Both the position numbers and the translations under genes were made by a program. From Pseudomonas syringae CC1557 (GTDB taxonomy: Bacteria; Pseudomonadota; Gammaproteobacteria; Pseudomonadales; Pseudomonadaceae), in NCBI RefSeq assembly GCF_000452705.1, contig NZ_CP007014.1, positions 5,424,501 to 5,488,500 on the forward strand: a stretch of 64,000 bases of DNA, in the 5' to 3' direction. The stretch's first letter is position 1. Each line of letters begins with the position of its first letter. This document shows positions 39,654 to 48,714 of this stretch, piece by piece. Below the pieces are notes generated by a model. That model did not search any database and had not been told where the DNA came from. It saw only the letters and a program-made list of their open reading frames with translations.

Positions 39654-40289
39654 TCAGGCTGCCCTGCCCTTCAACGTGAACAGGCTCAACCCCAGGCCAA
39701 TGAACGACGCGCCAAAGACCCGGTTCACGTTCTGGCGCCTGCGGGCTGACGTGAGGTGGCGCTTGAGCGTCTGTGCCAGCAACACATAAAAGACATGAGC
39801 GACCACAGAACAACCGGCGAAGGTCACGATCAACACGCCCGTCTGCTCCACCTGAAAGGTGCCGGGCTGGATGAATTGCGGTAGAAACGCGATAAAAAAC
39901 AGAATCGCCTTGGGGTTGGTCAGCGCCACCGAGATGCCTTTGAAAAACAGGCTCCCTGTCGATACCGCTTTGGGCTCGGTCGCCAGCGCATCAAACGCGC
40001 TGCTTGCGCTACGCCACTGTTTGATCCCCAGATAAACCAGATACCCCGCACCCGCGAGTTTCAGGACCAGAAACGCACTGGACGACGCCACCAGAACCGC
40101 CCCCAGCCCGGCCGTTACCGCCGTGGCAACCACGATCAGCCCCAAAGCGTTGCCGAGCGAACCGACCATCGCACGAGCCGGACCGTGGCTGATTGAATTC
40201 GACAGCGCCATGATCACCGCTGGGCCCGGTGTGAGCGTGACAAACAAGGCGATCATCGCGAAGCTGAGCCACTGCTGTATTGATTCCAT
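39654..40289 (-). CDS. LysE/RhtB-family amino-acid exporter
   Basis: 211 residues, six hydrophobic helices. Family signature TPGPAVIMALSNSISHGPARAMVGSLGNALG near residue 20 and NPKAILFFIAFLPQF in the middle. These carriers export amino acids or related metabolites across the inner membrane; the substrate is not predictable. ATG 40289 follows GAGAG. Confidence 0.88.
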   Translation of the reverse strand: MESIQQWLSFAMIALFVTLTPGPAVIMALSNSISHGPARAMVGSLGNALGLIVVATAVTAGLGAVLVASSSAFLVLKLAGAGYLVYLGIKQWRSASSAFDALATEPKAVSTGSLFFKGISVALTNPKAILFFIAFLPQFIQPGTFQVEQTGVLIVTFAGCSVVAHVFYVLLAQTLKRHLTSARRRQNVNRVFGASFIGLGLSLFTLKGRAA

Positions 40290-40334
40290 TTTTTACTCTC
40301 CATGGGGCGCAGGTGTTAACCCACGTCTGTAGCG

Positions 40335-41600
40335 CTATCGATAATCCGGAAGCGTGAACGCCTGTACAGCCGGAGTCAGCGCCTTGGCCGTACGCCTGAC
40401 AATAAACGGGGTTGCAACAATCCGCTGCACGGCGCGAAGAATCTTCACCCCCGCACGACTTTGCGGATGAACCAGACGCGGAACAAGCTTCGGCACACTC
40501 TGCGACTTCTTCACCACCGGGCGCAGAACGTACTCATACGCGGTGAGGGCCTCTGCAATCGTGTCGGTTTTGGTGAGTTCGCCCGCCAGCACATACGCGC
40601 CAATCAGCGACAACGAAGCACCGACACCGCCCAGCGGCGTCACACACCACGCCGCATCACCCAGCAACACCACAGGGCCATTCGACCAGCGATCCATCTT
40701 CACCTGGCGCAGGTCATCGAACCAGAAGTCCTCCGCGACCTCCATCCCGGCCAGCAGACGAGGCACCTCCCATCCAGCGCCCTCGAAAGACGCCCGCAGA
40801 AAAGCCTTTTGCTCTTCAACGCTGCCGCCGACCGCAAGGTGCTTCTGACCCTGCACATTGAAAAACGCCCGCGTCGTACCGCGGTTATCCGGACGAACGC
40901 CGGCACTTCGACCACCCACCGCGTTATACCAACGCGCAGTCTGGCTATCCGTAGGTGCGCGAGGCACGGTAAAAAAAGCGCTCGCCAGATCCATCCTGCG
41001 CGGCCGATTCTCACCGGGGAACACCAGCTCCCGCGTACGCGAACCGACACCTTCGGCAATGATCAACAAATCAAAACGCTCCTCGCTACCGCTCTCGAAC
41101 GTGACACTCACACCCGCATCATCGTGCTCGACCGAAACGATCCGATCACCAAAACGATAGAACGCATCAGCAGACGACGCCTCATACAGCAGACGCGCAA
41201 GGTCACCGCGCAACACCTCAAGCTCAGCCGTCGGACCGTCGCCCTCCAGACCGGACAGATCAATGCGCGCCGCCGTGCGGTTGTCCTCATCGACCCACGC
41301 GATCCCCGTCTCGCCGGTATTAAGGTTCTTCACCGCCTGCTCAAGCCCCATCAGACGCAGCACTTCACGCGCAGCACCCCGCACATCCACATTCTGCCCG
41401 CCATCGCGAAAGGCAGGCGCCTGCTCGATAACCGTGACATCGCAGTTACGCTGCGTCAGCCACCACGCGGCAGCACAGCCCGCGATGCTGGCCCCGCTGA
41501 CAAGAACGCGACACGGGCTGCGCTCGATGCTTTTGAACTGATTGATAAGAGGCCCTCGGTGAGAACGATCCGGGTGAGTGGTATGGGGTGCATCATGCAC
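40335..41600 (-). CDS. FAD-dependent monooxygenase
   Basis: 421 residues from GTG 41600. The FAD Rossmann motif is GASIAGCAAAWWLTQRNCDVTVIEQAP near residue 36, and the second FAD motif is VVLLGDAAWCVTPLGGVGASLSLIGAYVLAGEL. This is the PHBH/TetX-like group of aromatic hydroxylases. No ATG lies upstream of the Rossmann fold, so GTG is the only reasonable start; a ribosome site is not evident. It is convergent with nothing and ends 45 bases before the LysE gene. Substrate unknown; could modify an aromatic compound or antibiotic. Confidence 0.82.
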   Translation of the reverse strand: MHDAPHTTHPDRSHRGPLINQFKSIERSPCRVLVSGASIAGCAAAWWLTQRNCDVTVIEQAPAFRDGGQNVDVRGAAREVLRLMGLEQAVKNLNTGETGIAWVDEDNRTAARIDLSGLEGDGPTAELEVLRGDLARLLYEASSADAFYRFGDRIVSVEHDDAGVSVTFESGSEERFDLLIIAEGVGSRTRELVFPGENRPRRMDLASAFFTVPRAPTDSQTARWYNAVGGRSAGVRPDNRGTTRAFFNVQGQKHLAVGGSVEEQKAFLRASFEGAGWEVPRLLAGMEVAEDFWFDDLRQVKMDRWSNGPVVLLGDAAWCVTPLGGVGASLSLIGAYVLAGELTKTDTIAEALTAYEYVLRPVVKKSQSVPKLVPRLVHPQSRAGVKILRAVQRIVATPFIVRRTAKALTPAVQAFTLPDYR

Positions 41601-41780
41601 CCGAAGCGGACGGGCTGAAAGCCGGGTGTGGGTTTAGGTGTGGTGCTTTGAACGCCAGTTTATGTAACGCGATGAGACGCGGACAGGCGTGGGCCAATGG
41701 GGGCGGCTAATCGTATTTGCGTCACGCACCGCCCGCAACTGGACGCCCCGTACCCATGTGAGTATCATGGCGCCCGCGCT

Positions 41781-41857
41781 GCACCAGTAGCTCAGCTGGA
41801 TAGAGTACTGCCCTCCGAAGGCAGGGGTCGTGGGTTCGAATCCCGCCTGGTGCACCA
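41781..41857 (+). tRNA. tRNA-Arg(CCG), including encoded CCA
   Basis: 77 bases fold as a tRNA: acceptor GCACCAG/CTGGTGC, D-arm with AGCTCAGCTGGATAGAG, anticodon stem CTGCC/GGCAG with loop CTCCGAA (anticodon CCG, reads CGG), and T-arm with GGTTCGAATCC. CCA is encoded. It is the integration site of the accessory DNA that follows. Confidence 0.97.
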
Positions 41858-41950
41858 TATTGAAATCTGGACATGTCCTGAATAATGGACAGTCTACGAA
41901 GAACTCCGAAAGCCCGCCTTGTGCGGGCTTTGTTGTTTCTGGCTTTTGGT
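41858..41950. repeat. Copy 1 of the tRNA-flanking direct repeat, with terminator
   Basis: The 93 bases after tRNA-Arg recur at 54302 with three mismatches and, decayed, at 56424. Inside is the tRNA terminator stem AAGCCCGC/GCGGGCTT (41910-41930). This is the chromosomal end of the att-type repeats that bound the inserted segments. Confidence 0.9.
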
Positions 41951-42139
41951 ATTCCCGCAAAGCATCGGAATCTATCGCGGTCGACTTCGGTGTCGAACCA
42001 GTAATTATTCGTTTCACCAGTTGGTCTCGCAATCCAAGCGGCACTGACTGGCGCTGATTCATGATAAAAAGCAGGGCCGACGCCTTATTCAGTAACAGGT
42101 ATCGGGCGATCTGAAGATCGATTGCATGGAGCAGCCATA

Positions 42140-42481
42140 GTGACCTACCCGAAGCGCCGCCCCTCTCCAAGGGCTCCCATCCCACGCACGTCTCTCCTCG
42201 ACCGGATACCCAAGAGACGCCAGCCCTTCTATGCCGTGGTGCTCGCTGTATTCGGTTTGGTGGGAGCTTGCGGTATGAGTAGAGGACTCTACCTGGCGTT
42301 GGTGAGCGGGCAAATCGAAATGTTTACCGGACCCAAGGGACACCGCATCAAGGAGATCGTCCTTTACGAAATCGAACCTATGCGCTTTGGCTGGAACGTA
42401 GCTGGGGCGGTGTTCATGATTCTTGTTTTGGCCGGAACGGCAGTAGCGATGTTGCGCTGGCTGGCTAGAAGGGACGGATAG
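42140..42481 (+). CDS. Two-helix membrane protein, unknown function
   Basis: 113 residues from GTG 42140, preceded by GGAGCAGCC. A basic N-terminus ([12 protein letters not shown]) is followed by a membrane helix at about 30-50 ([16 protein letters not shown]), a soluble loop, and a second helix at about 88-106 ([17 protein letters not shown]), ending in basic RRDG. Both ends would be cytoplasmic. I do not recognise a family. First gene of the island. Low-confidence start; a TTG six codons upstream is possible. Confidence 0.55.
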   Translation: MTYPKRRPSPRAPIPRTSLLDRIPKRRQPFYAVVLAVFGLVGACGMSRGLYLALVSGQIEMFTGPKGHRIKEIVLYEIEPMRFGWNVAGAVFMILVLAGTAVAMLRWLARRDG

Positions 42482-42621
42482 TGTGCTATGGCCCATTAAC
42501 AGCCAGTGAGGAAAGTCAACTTTCGACCCAAAGGAGACTTTTATTCCCTGCGTCGCCTCTACAGACTACTCTTCGGTATATGAATTGCTAGATTTTTAAT
42601 ATGAATAGAGGGAGATGAGGG

Positions 42622-43224
42622 ATGGAGGACGAGGTATTTAGTATTTGGACGTCTCACGAGGCATTCTATATTCAGTCGATGCTCTTCAATACGAACTCTG
42701 CCTTACAATCGTGCAGCATTGCAGAAGAGATCATCCAGAACATTTCAGTTGGGGAGATTGATCCGCAAGAGCAGAAGGACTTATTACTGGACTGCTTGCA
42801 GAACGTCGTCAACCAGTCTGGAGCTATATCGCGATACTTCTCCCCGTCGCGTGATGGTGTGAAGGGAACCGACAAGAAGACAACTCACAGAGATCGCGGA
42901 CAGTATCTGTCAAGGGTCTTTGGTGTGAAGGACGACAGCCCACTGATGAATAGGGCGTTAAGAAATTCGATTGAGCACTTTGACGAGCGGCTTGATCTTT
43001 ATATTCAAGAGGGGATAGTCGGATACATCTTTCCGAGCCTTATTCTTCCTGAGCCTCAAGACTCGGATTTACCCCATCACATCTTCAGGGCTTACTATTG
43101 GAAGGAAGGCATTTTTCAAGTGTTAGGTGAGCGATATGAGATCCAGCCAATTGTTGATGAGGTAGCCAGAGTTCATGATCTGTTGGTTAAATTTGACCGT
43201 AATGGCGGAGTCTTCCGCTCTTAA
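42622..43224 (+). CDS. Uncharacterised protein with HEPN-like R-x4-H motif
   Basis: 200 residues, acidic and mostly helical, no signal peptide or membrane helix. RNSIEH (R114 to H119) inside MNRALRNSIEHFDERLD has the Rx4-6H pattern of HEPN ribonucleases, including the polar residue after Arg. HEPN proteins are common RNA-cutting toxins and defence effectors. This is inference from one motif; no antitoxin-like partner gene is next to it. ATG 42622 follows GGGAGATGAGG. Its stop overlaps the left arm of a terminator that has been split by the IS1182-type insertion. Confidence 0.6.
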   Translation: MEDEVFSIWTSHEAFYIQSMLFNTNSALQSCSIAEEIIQNISVGEIDPQEQKDLLLDCLQNVVNQSGAISRYFSPSRDGVKGTDKKTTHRDRGQYLSRVFGVKDDSPLMNRALRNSIEHFDERLDLYIQEGIVGYIFPSLILPEPQDSDLPHHIFRAYYWKEGIFQVLGERYEIQPIVDEVARVHDLLVKFDRNGGVFRS

Positions 43225-43273
43225 AAAGGGGCTTTACCAGACTGTGTGAAAACACATTGATGAAGGTACAAGC

Positions 43274-43306
43274 AAACGCCCCGACTTGTTCGGGGCGTTT
43301 TGTTTT
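43274..43306. terminator. Hairpin inside the IS, after the transposase gene
   Basis: CGCCCCGA/TCGGGGCG with GTTTTGTTTT on the plus side. It can shield the transposase from outside transcription and end its own. Confidence 0.75.
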
Positions 43307-43335
43307 GTATTGGCAGCATACGAAAAAATGACCGC

Positions 43336-44634
43336 TCAGCCCATCAAAGCCATCAGATAGCGCACACCGAGCACTTTAATCGCTCGTTTCAGGTTATAGG
43401 CATTCAGCGCCAAGGCCATTTCAGCTTTTGTCCCCTCCAGTTGTCGCAGCAAGAAACGGCCATTACCAAATAGCCATTGCTTGAGGTTGCCGAAGGGGTG
43501 CTCAACGATGGATCTTCGGTTGGCCATCATCTCAGGATGCGCCTGCATTCTTTGCTCCATCCGCTCGAAAGCCTCTTCATGGGCATGTCGTGAGACATAA
43601 CGGCGCTGGGCTCGAGTGCATTGCGTTTTCAGCGCGCAGTTGGCGCAGTCATCGACCTCAGCCTGATAGATCCGATCACCTTTGTTGTGCTGTTTTAGCG
43701 TTAACCATTTGCCTGCCGGACACTGGAAACGATCGTGTCCGGCCTCATAGATAAAATCTTTTCGCTCAAAGACCTGCTCTTCCTGACTGCCAGGGTTTTT
43801 CGAACGATTGGGCGGTACATAGGCCGTAATCGAAGCATCCTCGCAGGCCTGAAACTGCTTGCCATTGGAGTAGCCGGCATCGGCAGTGACCGTCAGATCA
43901 TCTTGCTGTAACTCTGCTTTGGCGGCCTTGGCCATCGGCTCCAGTTGCTTTCGGGCATCGCTTTCATGGGTATTGAACTGCTCGATGCCCATCGAACGCA
44001 TCAGTGCCTGCCAACTCTGATTATCCTGTTGTCGAGCCTCAAGCTGTGCCAGGGCTGCTTTGATTGCGCTGCGATCAATTGAATCTGTGGTTTCAGCCTT
44101 GTCGGCCTCATCCAGCTCGGCCAGATACTGAGCGATGCGCTTATCCAGTTTTTTTTCCTGGCGCTTGAGCTGCTTCAAATTCACATGACGCTGTGAGGAT
44201 GCGACCGCCTGAAACTTGCTGCCGTAGATGGCCACCAACTCACCGGCGATCAAGCCTGCCGTGCGACAAAATCGAACGAAACCACGGCAGGTCGCGATGA
44301 AGGTGGGTTTCTTGTTCTTGCGAAAATCGGCGATGGTCTTGAAGTCGGGCTTGAGCCGGTTGATCAGCCACATCACTTCGATGTTGCGCTGACACTCGGC
44401 TTCAAGACGTCGCGATGAGCGAATCCGCTGAAAATAGCCGTAGAGGTAGAGTTTTAGCTGATCGGCGGGATCATAAGCAGGGCGCCCCGTGCTTTTTGGA
44501 ATCGCTTTATCGAAGCCCAGTTGCACCAGATCGAGCTTGGCAACGTACAGGTCAATGACACGAACGCGGTGATCCTCGGGGATCAACTCTTCCAGCGAGA
44601 CCGGGAATAGGCTGGTCTGGCTGCGGGACATCAC
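43336..44634 (-). CDS. IS1182-family transposase with a lost catalytic Asp
   Basis: 432 residues, full length. An N-terminal helical domain (PSTGRPAYDPADQLKLYLYGYF region) is followed by a DDE core. The family's first catalytic Asp lies in a motif AIDGSK; here it reads AIYGSK, with Tyr137 encoded by TAC (plus-strand 44224-44226), a one-base change from GAC. The later TADAGYSNG and the IVEHPFGNLKQW Glu motifs are intact, as is the Cys cluster CANCALKTQC. The protein should bind ends but not cut, so the element is probably immobile unless helped in trans. Homologues of this element are common in P. syringae. Confidence 0.88.
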   Translation of the reverse strand: MMSRSQTSLFPVSLEELIPEDHRVRVIDLYVAKLDLVQLGFDKAIPKSTGRPAYDPADQLKLYLYGYFQRIRSSRRLEAECQRNIEVMWLINRLKPDFKTIADFRKNKKPTFIATCRGFVRFCRTAGLIAGELVAIYGSKFQAVASSQRHVNLKQLKRQEKKLDKRIAQYLAELDEADKAETTDSIDRSAIKAALAQLEARQQDNQSWQALMRSMGIEQFNTHESDARKQLEPMAKAAKAELQQDDLTVTADAGYSNGKQFQACEDASITAYVPPNRSKNPGSQEEQVFERKDFIYEAGHDRFQCPAGKWLTLKQHNKGDRIYQAEVDDCANCALKTQCTRAQRRYVSRHAHEEAFERMEQRMQAHPEMMANRRSIVEHPFGNLKQWLFGNGRFLLRQLEGTKAEMALALNAYNLKRAIKVLGVRYLMALMG

Positions 44635-44730
44635 CTTGGATGTAGGCCATAACGAAAAATGCTCTGTATATTTCGATACGGAGCATTTTCTTTGAGCGCT
44701 GCGCAGATTGCTAGGTCTTCACACAGTCTG

Positions 44731-45325
44731 AGACGGGCCCTTTTTGGTGTAGACGCTTTACTGGAAATACACAGTATTTCTAGCCCATTGCATCAAGATA
44801 ATGCTCCATAGGATGCGCGGCTCTCTACCTATCTAGTCACAGTCTGCTCTCGGCCAGAAGTAGTCAATGAGCATCGCCTGTCAACAGAACTACTAAACGA
44901 GTTGGTGATCGGTGACACACTGAGCATTGAGGTAATTGTTGACGAGATTTTTTTGAGGCCTGCCCGACGCCGTGTACCTACGCTAGGCGCTTTAATAAGC
45001 TGGCTTTGGCGAGGCGGCACGTGATCAGTTCAAAATATCAATGACAGCCGTGGCTTCGAAGGTGATTTCTTCAAACTTCAGGGAGTGTACCCTGCTTTAG
45101 ACACCTCCCGAGTCGCCCATGCGTCAATCAGTTCGCGCGCTCGCGCATTGATGGCTGAGTTTATAGGCCGTTGTCGATTGCATCCAGCTATGAAAGCGCT
45201 TGTGTCTATTTTAGCTGCCTGCTACGTTTGGCCTAAGCAGGGAATCATCAGGCGGGAAGCCAACGTTACGCCCCCCTCTGAAAATGTGAGCAGCTAAAAC
45301 ACTAATGTCAGAGGAGAACGGCTAC
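44731..45325. other. Gene-free gap before the SIR2-HerA operon
   Basis: No complete gene. A plus-strand frame at about 44840-45021 (ending WLWRGGT stop) looks like the tail of a lost gene but I cannot name it. A dyad TACTG-N8-CAGTA lies at about 44760. The last 60 bases before 45326 must hold the operon promoter; GAGGAG (45311-45316) is its ribosome site. Confidence 0.4.
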
Positions 45326-46546
45326 ATGGAAGGCTTTCATGATCCTATTAGGCATTTAAAATATCTTCGACAATCTTTGTCACAAGATAATGAATCAATC
45401 GGCTTTTTTTTGTCTGCGGGATGTCCTCTCTCGGTAAGTATGCCAACAGATGAATGGCCATTAATTCCTGACGTAGCAAACCTTACAAAGTTTATTAACA
45501 GCCAGTTGGTGGAAGACGTTCAATATAAAATTCTTTTGGCTGAGCTGATTAAGGCAGAACGAAACTCTGAAAACATAGAAGATACACTAAGTTTCTTAAG
45601 AAGTCTCTTAACTGTATCCAAAGGCGGAGACGTTAGAGGTTTAAGTGAGGCTAATCTTTTAGACCTTGAGAAAAAAATCTGCAAGATTATTGTTAAAAAA
45701 ATTGATGTATTACTTCCAAGCCAAGACACTCCATATCATCAGCTGTGTAAATGGATACGCTCTATAGACAGAAAAAACCCCGTCGAAATATTTACTACGA
45801 ATTACGACTTGCTAATGGAACAGTCACTTGAGGATCTTGAAGTTGAGTATTTCGATGGGTTCGTGGGTGCCCGTAGATCGTTTTTTGACTTGCGAGCTCT
45901 AGAAGATAATCTAATACCCGTTCATTGGTCTAGACTTTGGAAAATTCACGGCTCAATCAACTGGTACAAGGAAGAAGTATCTGGCCAGAAGAAAGTCTAT
46001 CGATCTTCGGAGATAAAGGAGGACGCATCCCACCTGATTTATCCTTCGCACTTGAAGTATGAAGAAAGCCGGAAGATGCCTTATCTTGCACTCATAGACC
46101 AACTAAATAGATTTATTCGTAAAAAGTCGTCATTGCTCATAATGTCAGGCTACTCATTTAATGATGGCCACTTAAATGACACCATAATAAACGCTCTAAA
46201 AGCAAACCCTACAGCGATGGTGCTGGCACTGATGTATGGAAATTTCGAAGATCAACTTCCTGACGGTTTAGCGAAAGAAAAGTACCCTGAAGCATATCGA
46301 TTAGCAAAAAACCAGCACAATCTAAATATTTGGACATTCAATAAGGCCATTATTGGCACGAACCCAGGGCGGTGGTCCCTATTTCCTGAAAACGACGATA
46401 CTGACCTAGATATCAGAGCATTCATTACTTCTACCAAGATTAATGACACATCAGGCAAGACAGAGAACATTATCAAACTTGGTGACTTTGCTGTATTTAC
46501 GAGCTTTTTGAAAAGGATAATCGGCTCAGCATCAGGGGCAAATTAA
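45326..46546 (+). CDS. SIR2-domain protein of a SIR2-HerA defence system
   Basis: 406 residues. SIR2-like NAD-binding motifs: FFLSAGCPLS (27-36, GAG-S loop), FTTNYD (156-161), catalytic His in KIHGSINW (H208), and the late MSGYSFND. In SIR2-HerA and other SIR2 anti-phage systems this subunit degrades NAD+ or cuts DNA on infection and aborts phage growth. ATG 45326 has GAGGAG nine bases upstream; ATG 45305 lacks a ribosome site. The stop overlaps the HerA start (TAATG), so the two are translationally coupled. The coding DNA is AT-richer than the core genes around the island. Confidence 0.9.
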   Translation: MEGFHDPIRHLKYLRQSLSQDNESIGFFLSAGCPLSVSMPTDEWPLIPDVANLTKFINSQLVEDVQYKILLAELIKAERNSENIEDTLSFLRSLLTVSKGGDVRGLSEANLLDLEKKICKIIVKKIDVLLPSQDTPYHQLCKWIRSIDRKNPVEIFTTNYDLLMEQSLEDLEVEYFDGFVGARRSFFDLRALEDNLIPVHWSRLWKIHGSINWYKEEVSGQKKVYRSSEIKEDASHLIYPSHLKYEESRKMPYLALIDQLNRFIRKKSSLLIMSGYSFNDGHLNDTIINALKANPTAMVLALMYGNFEDQLPDGLAKEKYPEAYRLAKNQHNLNIWTFNKAIIGTNPGRWSLFPENDDTDLDIRAFITSTKINDTSGKTENIIKLGDFAVFTSFLKRIIGSASGAN

Positions 46547-48417
46547 TGGCTAGCAAAGAAACCTACTTGGGCGATGTCCAAGATGTAAATGGGACGGCGG
46601 TTAGTATTTCATTATCCAAGCAGTCATTAACAGGCTTCATTTATATCGACGGCCAAGGATATAGGGTCGGACAGATTGGTAGTTTTGTAAGAATACCCAT
46701 AGGTTTTTCTGATTTATTCGGAATTGTCAGTCAAGTAGGTGCAAGCGCTGTACCAGAAAATAAAAATATAATCGACGATCAAAGTAATAGATGGATGAGA
46801 ATTCAGCTTGTCGGTGAGGGTCAACGAAATGGTTCATTTCAACGAGGTCTATCACAGTACCCCACCATTGGGGATGAGGTTCATTTAGTATCCGAAAAGG
46901 AACTAAAAACAATTTATGGCCGTCCAGATCGACCATACTTCGTTAAGTTAGGTCATATCTCAAACGCTGAATCTATACCGGCCCTGATTGACATTAATAA
47001 GCTTGTCACTCGTCACTCCGCCATCGTTGGTACGACAGGATCTGGTAAGTCCACAACGGTGGCAAGCATTATGAATGCGTTGTCCGACACTGAGAAATAT
47101 CCTTCTTCGCGAATTATTATGCTCGACTTACATGGGGAGTATGGTTCTGCCCTTAAAGACAAGGCTGATATCTTCAAAATAAACTCATTTAAGCCGTCTA
47201 AACTCGCAGAAAGCGAGCTGCAAATTCCATTCTGGGCGTTAAATTTTGATGAGCTATGCGAAATTAGCTTCGGCGAGTTCAGCAACGAGAAAGAAAAAAA
47301 CGTTGTTATGGAGCGAGTTCATAAACTTAAAGCCGAGTCGATTGCTAAATATCCAAGAACTGGCGCGTCCCTTGATTCGGTTAGTGTTGACTCCCCTATT
47401 CCTTTTAGTATTCACCATCTGTGGTACGACCTTTTCATTGAGACATTTGCAACTTACTACAAAGGCCGTACAGGAAAACCGATGGATAATCTTGCCTTTG
47501 AACTTGACCCAGCTGGCAATGAGCTAAGAGGAAATCCCGCTGCTGGGATACCTCCAATATTCAAGAATATCGTTACTGAGGCAAACGAGGAGAAAATCAA
47601 CTATTTGCCAGGCTCATTGAACATCGGGAAAAATGTTTTGCTGCTCGGAACAAAACTTCGAATACCTAGGTATGACTTTATATTTCGTCCCGGCGATTGG
47701 ATGCCGGAAGCAGACGGTTCAGTAGTGACTGATCTAGACAAATTACTTGAAAGCTGGATTGGCAGAAAATCGATATCTATCTTAGATTTATCTGGTGTCC
47801 CCCCAGATATATTGCAAACCACAATAGGGGCGGTACTAAGGATACTATATGAAGCTCTTTTTTGGGCAAGAAACCTATCTCAGGGAGGCAGACACCGTCC
47901 TTTATTAATTGTCATGGAGGAAGCGCATATATATCTCAATGACAGTTTCAAGGGCATGGCTTCTAAAATTGTACAACGAATAGTAAAAGAGGGGCGAAAA
48001 TACGGTATAGGCGCAATGATCGTCAGCCAACGTCCGTCTGAAATAGACCCTACAATTCTCTCTCAGTGCGGTACTTTTTTTGCTCTTAGATTGACTAATT
48101 CGACAGATCGCGCGCACATCACCTCTGCACTTTCAGACAATCTAGACGGGTTGACTAGTATGCTGCCCATCTTAAGGACAGGGGAGGCGATTATCTTAGG
48201 CGAAGCGGTAAAGCTTCCTATGAGGACCTCTATTCTAGCTCCGCCGAAAAATCGACGACCAGATAGCCAAGATCCTATAGTTTACGATGAATTTCCTATC
48301 GATGAATCTCTTTCTCCCGGTGGATGGGGAATACAAATGGAGGGCAGTCCTAACTATGAAGAACTAGTAGAAACATGGCGAGCTCAGAACCCCCGTATTG
48401 ATAAGATAAAACCTTAG
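46546..48417 (+). CDS. HerA-type ATPase/DNA translocase of the SIR2-HerA system
   Basis: 623 residues. An N-terminal HAS-barrel-like beta domain (about 1-70) precedes a FtsK-HerA ATPase: Walker A GTTGSGKST (162-170), LDLHGEYG, Walker B LLIVMEEAH (His in the third position typical of HerA), a sensor region IVSQRPSEIDPTILSQC and an arginine-finger-like segment. HerA hexamers form a DNA-translocating ring that loads or regulates the SIR2 partner. Overlaps the SIR2 stop and is followed nine bases later by the KTSC gene whose ribosome site overlaps the herA stop. No Cas or NurA nuclease is adjacent, so SIR2 is the effector. Confidence 0.92.
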   Translation: MASKETYLGDVQDVNGTAVSISLSKQSLTGFIYIDGQGYRVGQIGSFVRIPIGFSDLFGIVSQVGASAVPENKNIIDDQSNRWMRIQLVGEGQRNGSFQRGLSQYPTIGDEVHLVSEKELKTIYGRPDRPYFVKLGHISNAESIPALIDINKLVTRHSAIVGTTGSGKSTTVASIMNALSDTEKYPSSRIIMLDLHGEYGSALKDKADIFKINSFKPSKLAESELQIPFWALNFDELCEISFGEFSNEKEKNVVMERVHKLKAESIAKYPRTGASLDSVSVDSPIPFSIHHLWYDLFIETFATYYKGRTGKPMDNLAFELDPAGNELRGNPAAGIPPIFKNIVTEANEEKINYLPGSLNIGKNVLLLGTKLRIPRYDFIFRPGDWMPEADGSVVTDLDKLLESWIGRKSISILDLSGVPPDILQTTIGAVLRILYEALFWARNLSQGGRHRPLLIVMEEAHIYLNDSFKGMASKIVQRIVKEGRKYGIGAMIVSQRPSEIDPTILSQCGTFFALRLTNSTDRAHITSALSDNLDGLTSMLPILRTGEAIILGEAVKLPMRTSILAPPKNRRPDSQDPIVYDEFPIDESLSPGGWGIQMEGSPNYEELVETWRAQNPRIDKIKP

Positions 48418-48425
48418 GAGTAATT

Positions 48426-48635
48426 ATGGAACGAAGCCCGGTATCATCTTCAAACGTAGAGTCTGTAGGCTATGACGAAGACAGTGAAACTTTAGAGGTG
48501 GAGTTTAAAAATGGTACGCTTTACCAATACTTCGATGTACCACAAAGTGCCTTCAATGGGTTGGTAAATGCCGACTCGGTTGGAGGTTATCTAGCCGAAA
48601 ATATTAAAGGTGTGTATAGATATTCTCGCGTTTGA
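48426..48635 (+). CDS. KTSC-domain protein, third gene of the operon
   Basis: 69 residues, a single small KTSC domain: VESVGYDEDSETLEVEFKNGTLYQYFDVPQSAFNGL, with the terminal YRYSRV. The domain takes its name from the C-terminus of Lys-tRNA synthetase and is often found beside nucleic-acid enzymes; its function is open. TAGGAG over the herA stop (48415-48420) positions this gene for co-expression with SIR2 and HerA. It may be a regulator, sensor or immunity-like partner of the system. Confidence 0.82.
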   Translation: MERSPVSSSNVESVGYDEDSETLEVEFKNGTLYQYFDVPQSAFNGLVNADSVGGYLAENIKGVYRYSRV

Positions 48636-48714
48636 ATAAGAATCAAAATGGAGTGGAGTTCTCGTCTGGCTATGTGAACAAGTACGGGGACATCCACTCT
48701 AACGATGAGCTTTA

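Larger units (their letters stand above)
43238..44730 (-). mobile_element. IS1182-family insertion sequence
   Basis: Bounded by inverted repeats CAGACTGTGTGAAAAC (43238) and its near complement ending CACAGTCTG (44730); total 1493 bases with one transposase gene on the minus strand. The left flank AAAAAGGGGC and right flank GGGCCCTTTTT are two halves of a hairpin, so it landed in a terminator. No clear target duplication is seen. A second terminator lies inside at 43274. Confidence 0.85.

Noticed and set aside
44755..44780. LexA box before the SIR2-HerA operon
   Set aside because: The dyad TACTG-N8-CAGTA has eight rather than ten bases between CTG and CAG, so it does not fit the LexA spacing.
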